From positions 124,001 through 188,000 of the forward strand of contig PENC01000001.1 in assembly GCA_003674045.1 (NCBI GenBank): a stretch of DNA of 64,000 bases. Direction: 5' to 3'. The notes beneath the pieces are model-generated. The model was not told the DNA's origin, ran no database searches, and saw only the letters and a list, made by a program, of their open reading frames with translations. Positions 42,086 to 49,528 of the stretch are shown here, piece after piece (within the stretch, counting starts at the first letter, position 1; each line of letters opens with the position of its first letter). Source of the stretch: Streptomyces griseocarneus (GTDB lineage: Bacteria; Actinomycetota; Actinomycetes; Streptomycetales; Streptomycetaceae). The translations under genes were made by a program, and so were the position numbers.

Positions 42086-42532
42086 TCAGCCACTGAACTT
42101 CGCGCGCAAGCGTTCGTTCTCCTTCTCCGGCGTCTTCACACGTCGTTCGAGTTCGGCTCGTGTCAGCTTCTTCTTCGGCGGCGGTAGGGGTTCTGTTGCT
42201 TCCGGTGGCTTGCCACGCAGTCCGATGGGTTCGAAGGTCACGATCGTTTGGCGGTCTTCCCCGCACTCCGAGCATTGCCTGCCGTACGACCCGGCGGAGA
42301 GGGGGTCGGTGTACGTGTAGTGTGCCTTCGTCTCGACGCCCCGGTCGTTGAGCGCGAACAGCTCGTCGTCGAGCCGCTCGGTCAGCTCCGGACCGGAGGC
42401 GGAGCGGGTTCCCTGCTCGACGAAGATCTTGTTGAAGAGGCTCAGCGTCAGCGCCGCGTTGCCGGCCGTGAGCAGCCGCCACGCGGCACTCTGCCTGCGT
42501 AGAGCGACCAGACGGTCGTAGTCGAGCTCCAT
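42086..42532 (-). pseudogene. Truncated DUF3375 (Wadjet JetA-like) fragment
   Basis: 148 codons. The first ~66 residues (MELDYDRLVALRRQSAAWRL, TLSLFNKIFVEQGTRS, LTERLDDELFALND) follow the N-terminus of DUF3375, the JetA component of Wadjet-type plasmid defence, which is normally about 450-500 residues. The rest is unrelated: SYGRQCSECGEDRQTIVTF, then a charged coiled coil (LERRVKTPEKENERLRAK). No jetB, jetC or jetD is adjacent. I interpret it as a remnant fused by deletion to another frame, but it could be expressed as a short chimeric protein. Confidence 0.6.
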
Positions 42533-42650
42533 GCGTTCCGACCTCTATGACCGCGTGTGGGAGGTTGTGCGGCGACCACGAAGGCAACCGTAGGACCTGG
42601 CACTGACAACGGGGAGGACGGAGCCTCTCCGACGGCATTACGGCCGTGCG

Positions 42651-42762
42651 TCAGGCCTTGATCACGGCGGTGTCGGCCCCCACGGAGAGCGGACGTGTCC
42701 TTGGAGGCCGAGGTGACGATCGTGACGGGTCCCGTTGCGCCCAGGATGGTGGTGGCGAGCAT
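42651..42762 (-). pseudogene. C-terminal PIN-domain toxin fragment, frameshifted
   Basis: Minus-strand codons read MLATTILGATGPVTIVTSAS and KDTSALRG, the end of a VapC-type PIN domain. After a one-base frame change the sequence reads GADTAVIKA then stop (42651-42653), the expected C-terminus. It lies 22 bp from the end of the intact PIN gene and resembles its C-terminal half, so it is probably a decayed second toxin gene. Confidence 0.5.
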
Positions 42763-42784
42763 GACGGGTCCGTGGAGGAAGGAG

Positions 42785-43183
42785 TCAGACCTTCTCGGCG
42801 GTCACGCGCGGGTGGTCAGCGGTGAGGATGGTGATGTCCTCGATGTCGGATGTCAGGATCGTGACGCGGCCGGGCTGGGCGAGGGCGGTGGCGCAGAGCA
42901 TGGCGTCGATGGCGTACTTGTGGCCGTGCAGCCCGGTCGTGCGCAGCAGACCGGCGGCGGACTGGGCGAGGGCCTGGGTGACTGGCTCGACCCGCAGCCG
43001 GGACAGCGTCCACTTCAGGGCGGCGTCGTTGATCCGGGGGTGGATCACCTCGACGAGGACCGCGGCGGACGTGATCACCGGAAGGTCGGCGTCGCGGGCG
43101 GCGGTGAGCCATTCGTGGACCTCGCGGTCGCGCTGTACGGCCTTGGCCAGGCCCTCGCTGTCCAGGATGAGCGCGCCGCTCAC
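42785..43183 (-). CDS. VapC-type PIN-domain ribonuclease toxin
   Basis: A 132-residue PIN-domain protein starting from GTG 43183. Conserved acidic residues are visible: D8 (LILDSEG), E45 region (VLVEVIH), D in HKYAIDAMLCATA, and D in LTSDIEDI. Such toxins cleave RNA when unopposed by antitoxin. Its start overlaps the antitoxin stop by four bases, the standard antitoxin-first arrangement. The pair probably stabilises the region or acts in abortive defence. Confidence 0.83.
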   Translation of the reverse strand: MSGALILDSEGLAKAVQRDREVHEWLTAARDADLPVITSAAVLVEVIHPRINDAALKWTLSRLRVEPVTQALAQSAAGLLRTTGLHGHKYAIDAMLCATALAQPGRVTILTSDIEDITILTADHPRVTAEKV

Positions 43184-43464
43184 GCGGCTGCCCCGGCCTC
43201 GGAGGAGGTGCCACTGGTGAGCTTGGCCCGTTTGGCAGCCACGGCCTCCGGGTCGGCGGGGCCGTGGGTCTTGTCGAAGTCGGCGATCAGCTCGTCCAGG
43301 TTGTCGCGCTCGATCTGCCGCTGGGCGGCCCTCTCCAGGTACGCGGACACACCCCGCTTGCCGACCCGCTCACGGATCGCCTGCAGGGTGCCGGCGGTCA
43401 GGGAGACGGAGATGCCGCTGGTGGGGCCGTCGCCGGGAGGGAAGTCGGTGTCGTCGTCAGCCAT
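43180..43464 (-). CDS. VapB-like antitoxin, ribbon-helix-helix type
   Basis: A 94-residue protein starting MADDDTDFPPGDGP at ATG 43464. A short acidic N-terminus is followed by SGISVSLTAGTLQAIRERVG and KRGVSAYLERAAQRQIERDN, the beta-strand plus two-helix pattern of RHH (CopG-like) antitoxins, then a flexible toxin-binding tail. It should bind its own promoter and neutralise the PIN toxin encoded next. The ATG is preferred to an upstream start because it fits the family. Confidence 0.8.
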   Translation of the reverse strand: MADDDTDFPPGDGPTSGISVSLTAGTLQAIRERVGKRGVSAYLERAAQRQIERDNLDELIADFDKTHGPADPEAVAAKRAKLTSGTSSEAGAAA

Positions 43465-44015
43465 GACTCGAGTATGGCATTTCAAGTGCTATAAGGCGAG
43501 ATCTCCGGCGGTGGCGACCTCGGGACCCCCTGGGTTCGGCGAGCGTGCGTCGAAAGTGTGCACGTAGCGCCCATAATGCCCGCAATGCGCATCGATCTTG
43601 CGCCCGATTTGCGTCATGCAAGTCGCTGACCTGCGGTTTTCTTTGCCATGTTTTCCGTTGACGTTTTTGCGATGACGCGTGACGTAGAGCCTGCCACGAA
43701 ACGGATGCGTACCTCTGACCTGTGGTTCTGTGGGGGCCTACGACCGCCTTGCCTTCGATCCCCGGTCGGCATGCGGAGGTTTCCTCCGCGTGTGGAGCCC
43801 GAACCCTGTGTCACAACCAACGCTGAGGTTTCTCCTCAGGTCGACCAGGCCAGCCAGTTCGCCATGGCCCATGGCCATCCGGGCGAGGCGAATCAGCGGG
43901 CCACCACCGGATGACGGACCGGGTGGGGCGTGGAGAAGCAGGGCCGTGCGGCCACGCGGCTGATGCCACGGGCCGCACGGTGGTGGGGGACACGAGGGCC
44001 CCTCCTTCTTCCTTG
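43465..44015. other. Non-coding interval with dispersed motif copies
   Basis: 551 bp without a credible gene. It holds the CTGACCTGCGGTTTT motif at 43626-43640 and a variant CTGACCTGTGGTTCTG at 43715-43730, with TGACGTTT/TGACGCG/TGACGTA heptamer-like elements at 43662-43690 between them. It is AT-richer than its surroundings near 43560-43700. This arrangement echoes the 40.2 and 58.7 kb repeats. The antitoxin promoter should lie at its left edge. Confidence 0.5.
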
Positions 44016-44291
44016 TCAGAAGCCCGCTCCTGGGTCGTCCTCCTCCAGTTTCAGGTCGATGCTGTACAAGGGGCGGTCTTCGATCCCCAGGGCGCGCATC
44101 AGCTCGTTGGTCGGAATCCTGTACCTGCCTCCGACGCGGAGGACGAGGCAGGGGAACTCGTCCTTGCGGATCAGCCGGTACGCGGTCGTCGAGCCGATCC
44201 CGAGCGCTCGGGCTGCCGTCCGCAGGTCCACTGCGACGGGCAGGTCGAACATCTCGGTGAAACTGAGTCGGCTCTCTGCCGGGTCCTTCAT
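44016..44291 (-). CDS. Excisionase-like helix-turn-helix protein, 91 aa
   Basis: Starts at ATG 44291 with a strong GGGAGGCG site upstream. Residues 18-65 show the MerR/excisionase-type HTH pattern: VAVDLRTAARALGIGSTTAY, RLIRKDEFPCLVLRVGGRYR and IPTNELMRALG. The rest is acidic. Such proteins act as excisionases of integrative elements or as small regulators; no integrase is visible in this window. It is coupled to the gene before it by a four-base overlap. Confidence 0.8.
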   Translation of the reverse strand: MKDPAESRLSFTEMFDLPVAVDLRTAARALGIGSTTAYRLIRKDEFPCLVLRVGGRYRIPTNELMRALGIEDRPLYSIDLKLEEDDPGAGF

Positions 44292-45052
44292 GATCGCCTC
44301 CCTGCAGGGCGGACCGGCCGGGTGCCCACGCGGCACCCGGACCGTCGCTTCTTCCGGGGGCCGTGGCGCGTCGAACGGTCCCACGTCCCGTCGTCGGTGT
44401 CGACGGAGGCCCCCTTGCGCAGATGCTCCAGGCGCACCCGGAAGCGCAGCGGTGCGCGCAGCCCGTCCGGGCCGTCCGGACGGTCGACCCGCACGTCCAG
44501 GCCCTCCTCGGCCGGAGTATCCGCCTCCCCGTCGGACGCGGTGAGCGCGCGATCCTCGGCGATGCGCTCGACCTGGGCGGAGGGGAGCTCCCGCAGACCG
44601 TCGCGGGCGAAGCGCCACGCCCTGGTGCGCGCTGCGTGGATCAGGGAGGAATCGGAGAGGTGGCTCGCGGCGTCTGGGGCCGCCAGCTCTTCCAGGAGGG
44701 CCAGGACCATTTCGGCCTCCACGTCCGACCGGTCGGCACGCAGTCGTGTGCAGACGCGGTGGACCGTGCCGGTCAACCGGGGCAGGGCCAGCCAGATTGT
44801 CAGGAGCTTCCCGGTGCCGTGTGGAGCGAGGTCGCTCGGCGCGGTGCGGAGTACCTCCTTCCAGACCGCGGCGGCGAACTGCGGGTCGGAGTCCGGACCG
44901 TACAAGGCCTTGTGTGTCTCGGTGGCGGTCAGCCGGACCGGCTCCGCCCCCTCGGCGTCCGTAGAAACGGTCACGAGGACCGCGTCGCCGACCCGAGGTC
45001 CGTCGAAGTGCCGCCCCACCGAGGCGAACGCACTGCTGGATGGTGGGTACAT
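44288..45052 (-). CDS. Hypothetical protein, 254 aa
   Basis: Starts at ATG 45052 with GAGAGGA upstream and overlaps the HTH gene by four bases. The predicted product (FDGPRVGDAVLVTVSTDAEG, AAVWKEVLRTAPSDLAPHGT, RLRADRSDVEAEMVLALLEE) is soluble, mixed alpha/beta then helical, with a basic C-terminal tail. I recognise it as the usual partner of the small HTH protein in Streptomyces accessory regions, of unknown role. DxEAE-like text near 130 resembles RNA polymerase sigma-type helices, but this is weak. Confidence 0.68.
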   Translation of the reverse strand: MYPPSSSAFASVGRHFDGPRVGDAVLVTVSTDAEGAEPVRLTATETHKALYGPDSDPQFAAAVWKEVLRTAPSDLAPHGTGKLLTIWLALPRLTGTVHRVCTRLRADRSDVEAEMVLALLEELAAPDAASHLSDSSLIHAARTRAWRFARDGLRELPSAQVERIAEDRALTASDGEADTPAEEGLDVRVDRPDGPDGLRAPLRFRVRLEHLRKGASVDTDDGTWDRSTRHGPRKKRRSGCRVGTRPVRPAGRRS

Positions 45053-45299
45053 CAGGAAATCCTCTCTCTGGGCTGAGGGTGCTGAGGTGCTGGACGGGCT
45101 GAAGTCCTACGAGGCGGGTACATCAGCCCAGATGCGAACGGAATGGGAATAGGCCCCGGGCGCCCCACTTTGATGCGTACGTATGCGGTGTTGGCCTTGT
45201 CGACCGGGAATCGCCGCTTTCGACCACGAGCGTGTGACAGCTGCGGAAAGGCCGCGAGCTCGCCGGTCGGAGGACTTCGGAGGGGTGGGGCCGAGGTGG

Positions 45300-45329
45300 G
45301 TGGGTGCCCGCCCGGGGACGGGCACCCAC
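45300..45329 (-). terminator. Terminator of the small basic-peptide gene
   Basis: GTGGGTGCCCG (45300-45310) with CGGGCACCCAC (45319-45329): a perfect 11-bp stem with an eight-base loop, 12 bp beyond the peptide stop codon on the minus strand. Confidence 0.7.
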
Positions 45330-45341
45330 GAGCTGTGGAGG

Positions 45342-45497
45342 TCAGGCGGTCTCGGACGGCGCGGCGTCCGGCGCCTCGGTGCGCGGGGTTGCCGACGTGA
45401 TGCCCTCGATCCGGCCGACCGCCCGCCGGCGGCTCGGCGGCCAGTCGGGGGACTGGCGCAGACGGTTCGCCCGACGGGTGCGCTGACGGTTGTTCAT
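45342..45497 (-). CDS. Small basic peptide, 51 aa
   Basis: Reads MNNRQRTRRANRLRQSPDWP, then PPSRRRAVGRIEGI and an acidic/Pro-rich tail PDAAPSETA. AGGAAGG lies about 13 bases before the ATG at 45497, and a strong terminator follows its stop. The N-terminal half has about ten Arg and no hydrophobic segment. It is divergent from the SARP-like regulator gene, a position typical of a regulated small product. No family is recognised; it could be a nucleic-acid-binding peptide or a precursor. Confidence 0.45.
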   Translation of the reverse strand: MNNRQRTRRANRLRQSPDWPPSRRRAVGRIEGITSATPRTEAPDAAPSETA

Positions 45498-45738
45498 AAG
45501 GTCTGCGGTTCCTTCCTGATGGGTCGATGGATGACTACGCCGCCGTCTCGCGCTTCTGCGAGCGGCTGGTGTCATCGTGCCCGGGGACGGAAGGAGGCCG
45601 CGGAGCGGAAACTGAGGGAAAACTGAGACCTGGGGCGTGAAGGAGCAAGCGCGTGTGAAGCGGCACACCACAGCGCACGATGAAGGGTGCGCCGTCGAGG
45701 GGCGGACCACTGCTTCCGGTGCGGAGAAGGGTAGGGCG

Positions 45739-48486
45739 ATGGAAGGGCACGTGTTGGGCCCGGTCAGAGCCGAAGGGGACGGCGGCGGAAGGATCTTCGG
45801 AGTTTCGAAGCCGGCCGCGCTGTTCGCACTTCTGGTGACATCCCCGGGCTGTCGATGCACCAGGAAGGAGATCGCCGAAGTCCTCTGGGAGGGCGACGAG
45901 AACGTCGGCGAACTGGTGGATCGTGCCGTCTGCGACCTGCGGAAGCGACTGGGCCGGGAGGTCGTACCCCGGGGCAGGTCGGGTTACTGCACGCTCCGCG
46001 TGCCGGAGGGCGGCGTCGACCTGCTCCGCTTCCGCGACAAGGCGGCGAGGGCCGCCGGGTTGAGCCCTCCGGAGCGGTTCGAGCAGCTCGGCGCGGCCTT
46101 GGAGGAGTGGGACGGCGACGAACCGCTGCGCGGGCTGACCGGGAGCGGTTTCCATCTGCGCCGGGAGGAACTGCAGGCCGAGTTGATGGCCGCCGTGTAC
46201 GCCCGGATGGACGCCGCCTGGAGGTCCAGGGAGGAGAAATGGCTCCGCGAGGAGACGGAGAAATGGTTCGAGCACGCACCGGAACTGCCCCAAGTCTTCC
46301 GGTTCTACTTGCTCGCCCACGACGATCTGCCGAAGCGTCGGCGTGAACGGCTCATCAAGGAGTGGACGGAGCACAATGGAAAGCCGGACGCCGATTTGCA
46401 GAGCGCCATCGAGCAGGTCCGGGGAGTCGCCCACCGACAGGGCGGGACGCTCCTGCCGCCCGTACCCGACCAGTTGCCCGGTAGCAGACGCAGGCCGGTC
46501 GGGCAGGACGAACTGATCCGCAGCCTCGTCGAGGCCGTGTGCGAGGAACAGGGTGCCGGCAACCTGGCGCTGGTCATCATCAGCGGCATGGCGGGTGTCG
46601 GGAAGAGCACGGTGGCCCACCACCTTGCCCGTCGGCTGCGGGAGCGGTTCCCCGACGGGGTGCTCTACGCCGGACTGAACGGGTTCGCCGACGGAGACGT
46701 GCGGCCGGCTGAACCGGACGAGGTCCTGGACGGGTTTCTGGCCGCGCTGCCGCCCTACACCACGGTGACCGGGCCGGAGAGCAAGAGCAATGCGCTGCGA
46801 TCGGCACTGGCCCACCGCTCGGTACTCATCGTCCTCGACGACGCGCTCAACGCCCAGCAGGTGCTGCCGCTGCTCCCCGGAGACGGCACCTGCGCCGTGA
46901 TCGTCACCAGCCGCAACGACCTCTTGCGCCTACAGTCCGAGAGAAAGGTGTTGTTCCGCAAGATGGAGCCGCTGCAAGAGGCGGATGCCCTGGAGGTGCT
47001 CCAGGAGAAGGTGTCGGCCGAGGACCGGGCGAAGCACGCCCGGGCCTTCAGCGAACTGGTCCGCCTCTGCGGCCGGCTGCCATTGGCCCTCACCGTGGTG
47101 GCCCGGCTCCTGGAAGGCGGTGCGCGTCCGCTGCGTACCCTCCCCGCCCTGGTGCAGGAGATGGAGCAGGAGCGGGCGAAGCTGGACACCCTGCACCTGC
47201 CGGAGCACGAACTGTCGGTCCGTGCCGCGCTGAACTGCTCCGTACGCGTGCTCGGTGAGGAGGCCCGGCTGCTGCTGTGGCAGCTCGCCGTCCACCCCGG
47301 GCCCAGTGCCTCCTGGGAGGCGGTGATGGACCTCGGGAGGGCGGTGGGCGAAGGAGCGCGCACCGACCGGGCCCTGGTGGACCTCGTGGCGGCAAACCTG
47401 GTGGAGCTCCAGGGCGACCGCTACGGGCTGCACGACCTCGTGCGGGCCTTCGCCCGCCAGCACGTGCAGCCGGGGCTGGACGGAGAGACGGCGGACATCG
47501 AGCGGGTGACCGTACGGCAGGTGCTGGAACATCAGCTGCACAACGTCCGTGCCTGCGACCGGGTGCTCGACCACGAGCGCACCCTGCCCATCGGAGAGCC
47601 CATCGGGGTCACGGTCACCGACCCCGTGGAACCGGGGCAGGCGATGGCGTTCTTGGACGAGGAGTACGCCGCTGTCCAGCGAGGCATCCGGTTGGCCATC
47701 GGCCAGGGCATCGAACGGTACAAATGGCTGCTTTCGATGGCCTTGGTCACCTATCAGTGGCGCCGTCACCTCCTCGACGACGCGCTGAGGAACCTCCGGT
47801 ACGCCGCCGACGCAGCGGAATCGGCCGCCGCCCCGGTCGATTGCGCCATGGTCCACCGGATGCTGGCAGGGACACGGTGGCGGCGCGGCGAGTACGGCGC
47901 TGCCGTGGGCCACCTGCGCCGGGCCGTCCGGCTCAGCGAGGAGGAGCACAGCGAGGAAGGCCGGCTGAGTCTGGCCCGGTCGCTGCACCGACTCGGGATC
48001 ACCCTGCGCAAGCAGGGCGACCGGAGGGGGGCGGAGGAAGCGCTGAGCCAGGCGCTGGAGTTGTGCCGGGAGGTGTCCGACCCGGTCGGGGAGGCGGCCG
48101 CCCTGAACGCCCTCGGCGCGCTCCACCACGACCGGGGCGATCACGAGCAGGCGCTCCGCCTATGCGCCGACGCCCTAGGTGTGGTGGAGCACACGGAGGA
48201 GCGCAGCGGCCTGGCCGACGTGCTGTTCACCCTGGCCAAGGTGCACTTGGCCCGATTCGAGCGGGACGAGGCCGTCTCCCTGTACCGGCAGGCCTGCGAG
48301 ATCTACCGCGAACAGGAGAACTGGCCCAACGAGGACAAGGCACGGCTGCTCTTCGCGGACGTCCTGGTGTCCGCAGGTAAGACCGACGAGGCGGTACGGG
48401 AACTGGAGAGAGTCATCGTGCTGCGCGAGCTGATGGGCGGCGAAGGCGTGTGTGAGGTACGGGAGTTACTGGAAGGGCTGAGGTGA
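45739..48486 (+). CDS. AfsR/SARP-like regulator: wHTH, BTAD, NB-ARC, TPR
   Basis: A 915-residue multidomain regulator. Residues 1-95: OmpR-like winged helix (KEIAEVLWEGDENVGELVDR, AVCDLRKRLG). About 105-230: BTAD-like helices. About 265-540: NB-ARC STAND ATPase with Walker A ISGMAGVGKSTVAHHL near 283, Walker B SVLIVLDDALN and the GRLPLAL helix. About 690-910: TPR repeats (ALHHDRGDHEQALRLCADAL). AfsR-type proteins bind direct heptamer repeats and respond to signals such as phosphorylation. The ATG at 45739 has GAGAAGG upstream; GTG 45637 is the alternative. It is convergent with a Ser/Thr kinase gene, a suggestive pairing because AfsR is a kinase substrate. Confidence 0.85.
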   Translation: MEGHVLGPVRAEGDGGGRIFGVSKPAALFALLVTSPGCRCTRKEIAEVLWEGDENVGELVDRAVCDLRKRLGREVVPRGRSGYCTLRVPEGGVDLLRFRDKAARAAGLSPPERFEQLGAALEEWDGDEPLRGLTGSGFHLRREELQAELMAAVYARMDAAWRSREEKWLREETEKWFEHAPELPQVFRFYLLAHDDLPKRRRERLIKEWTEHNGKPDADLQSAIEQVRGVAHRQGGTLLPPVPDQLPGSRRRPVGQDELIRSLVEAVCEEQGAGNLALVIISGMAGVGKSTVAHHLARRLRERFPDGVLYAGLNGFADGDVRPAEPDEVLDGFLAALPPYTTVTGPESKSNALRSALAHRSVLIVLDDALNAQQVLPLLPGDGTCAVIVTSRNDLLRLQSERKVLFRKMEPLQEADALEVLQEKVSAEDRAKHARAFSELVRLCGRLPLALTVVARLLEGGARPLRTLPALVQEMEQERAKLDTLHLPEHELSVRAALNCSVRVLGEEARLLLWQLAVHPGPSASWEAVMDLGRAVGEGARTDRALVDLVAANLVELQGDRYGLHDLVRAFARQHVQPGLDGETADIERVTVRQVLEHQLHNVRACDRVLDHERTLPIGEPIGVTVTDPVEPGQAMAFLDEEYAAVQRGIRLAIGQGIERYKWLLSMALVTYQWRRHLLDDALRNLRYAADAAESAAAPVDCAMVHRMLAGTRWRRGEYGAAVGHLRRAVRLSEEEHSEEGRLSLARSLHRLGITLRKQGDRRGAEEALSQALELCREVSDPVGEAAALNALGALHHDRGDHEQALRLCADALGVVEHTEERSGLADVLFTLAKVHLARFERDEAVSLYRQACEIYREQENWPNEDKARLLFADVLVSAGKTDEAVRELERVIVLRELMGGEGVCEVRELLEGLR

Positions 48487-48516
48487 CCCGCCCGGCCGGT
48501 GACCGTCGGCTCACCG

Positions 48517-49419
48517 TCACAGCCGGGGTGGATGGGTGCGATAGTACTCGGTCGGGTCGGGGCGCAGTCGCTTCGACGGCCGCCGCGAGCCCAGCTGGGG
48601 CAGGTGCGGGCGCAGCCGGTCGAATACCTCACGGACATCCGCCGGGCGCTCCTCCGCCTCCCACCGGACCATCCACAGCGCGAGGGAGGCGAACTCCGGG
48701 GGAAGCTCGGCGAGCTTGTCGGCCGGCAGTACCGGGCCACCCGGTTCCGCACGCTCCTCCAGCCCGCCGTAGGGCAGCCGCATGACGGTCATCTCCAGCA
48801 GAATGCAGCCGAGCCCGAAGATGTCCGCCCGCCGCGTCAGACCTGAGGGGCACGCGTCGGACTGCTCGGGGGAGGCCCAGCCGCGCGTCCCGCGCTCGTG
48901 GAGTGTCGGCTGGCCCGCCATGATCGCGTGGCCCATGTCGATGAGACGGAGACGGCCGTCCGGTTGCACGATGACGTTCTCGGGTTTGAGATCGCAGTGC
49001 ACCAGATTCTGGTTGTGCACTTCCCGCAGAATTTCGCACAGCTGGCCGATGACGGACGCGACGGCCCCGGGATTTCTGATGGGCCGGGACGCCAACAGGA
49101 CATTCTGCAGTTGGTGCCCCTCGATGAATTCCATGACCAGGCATCGGCGTCCTCGGTGCGTCCCGGTGGCGATGATTTCGGGAATCGCCTTGATTCCCGT
49201 CAGCATCATCATGCGGGAGCCCTCTTCGAGAAGATTCCTGCCGGCCCAGTGGAAATCGCTCTCGGGGCCGAGATCCCGGGCCTTCTGGAGCTTCAGAGCC
49301 ACCCTCCCCCCGCTCCTGCGGTCACGGCCGAGGAAAAGGTCGCCCTGGCCGCCGTCGCCGACCATGTCCAGCACTTCGTAGTGCTTCTCCACATTGCCGA
49401 TCTCCTCGATCTCCCTCAT
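48517..49419 (-). CDS. Compact soluble Ser/Thr protein kinase
   Basis: A 300-residue Hanks-type kinase with no membrane helix or sensor domain. Motifs: glycine loop MVGDGGQGDLF near 17, VALKLQ near 41, catalytic loop LVHCDLKPENVIV near 140 (HRD reads HCD), metal loop IDMGHA (DFG reads DMG), and activation segment GTRGWASPEQ. The non-RD catalytic loop suggests it is not regulated by activation-loop phosphorylation. ATG 49419 (MREIEEIGNVEKHYEVL) is preferred over the long upstream frame. It diverges from the nuclease gene of the pPIWI operon across 109 bp and converges on the SARP-like gene. Confidence 0.85.
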   Translation of the reverse strand: MREIEEIGNVEKHYEVLDMVGDGGQGDLFLGRDRRSGGRVALKLQKARDLGPESDFHWAGRNLLEEGSRMMMLTGIKAIPEIIATGTHRGRRCLVMEFIEGHQLQNVLLASRPIRNPGAVASVIGQLCEILREVHNQNLVHCDLKPENVIVQPDGRLRLIDMGHAIMAGQPTLHERGTRGWASPEQSDACPSGLTRRADIFGLGCILLEMTVMRLPYGGLEERAEPGGPVLPADKLAELPPEFASLALWMVRWEAEERPADVREVFDRLRPHLPQLGSRRPSKRLRPDPTEYYRTHPPRL

Positions 49420-49528
49420 GGCCACCCTTCTTTCCTCTGTGCAGAAATGGAGCAGGAAAATGTCACAGTCATGGCTGCCCCCCGACGGGGTGACCCGCAC
49501 TTCCGAAGTCATCACGGTATCCGCTGGA

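Noticed and set aside
41922..42638. Alternative 238-codon minus-strand frame over the DUF3375 fragment
   Set aside because: Lacks domain pattern in the overlapped part; the 42086-42532 frame carries the DUF3375-like text. A short stretch near 42000-42100 looks protein-like but could not be joined convincingly.
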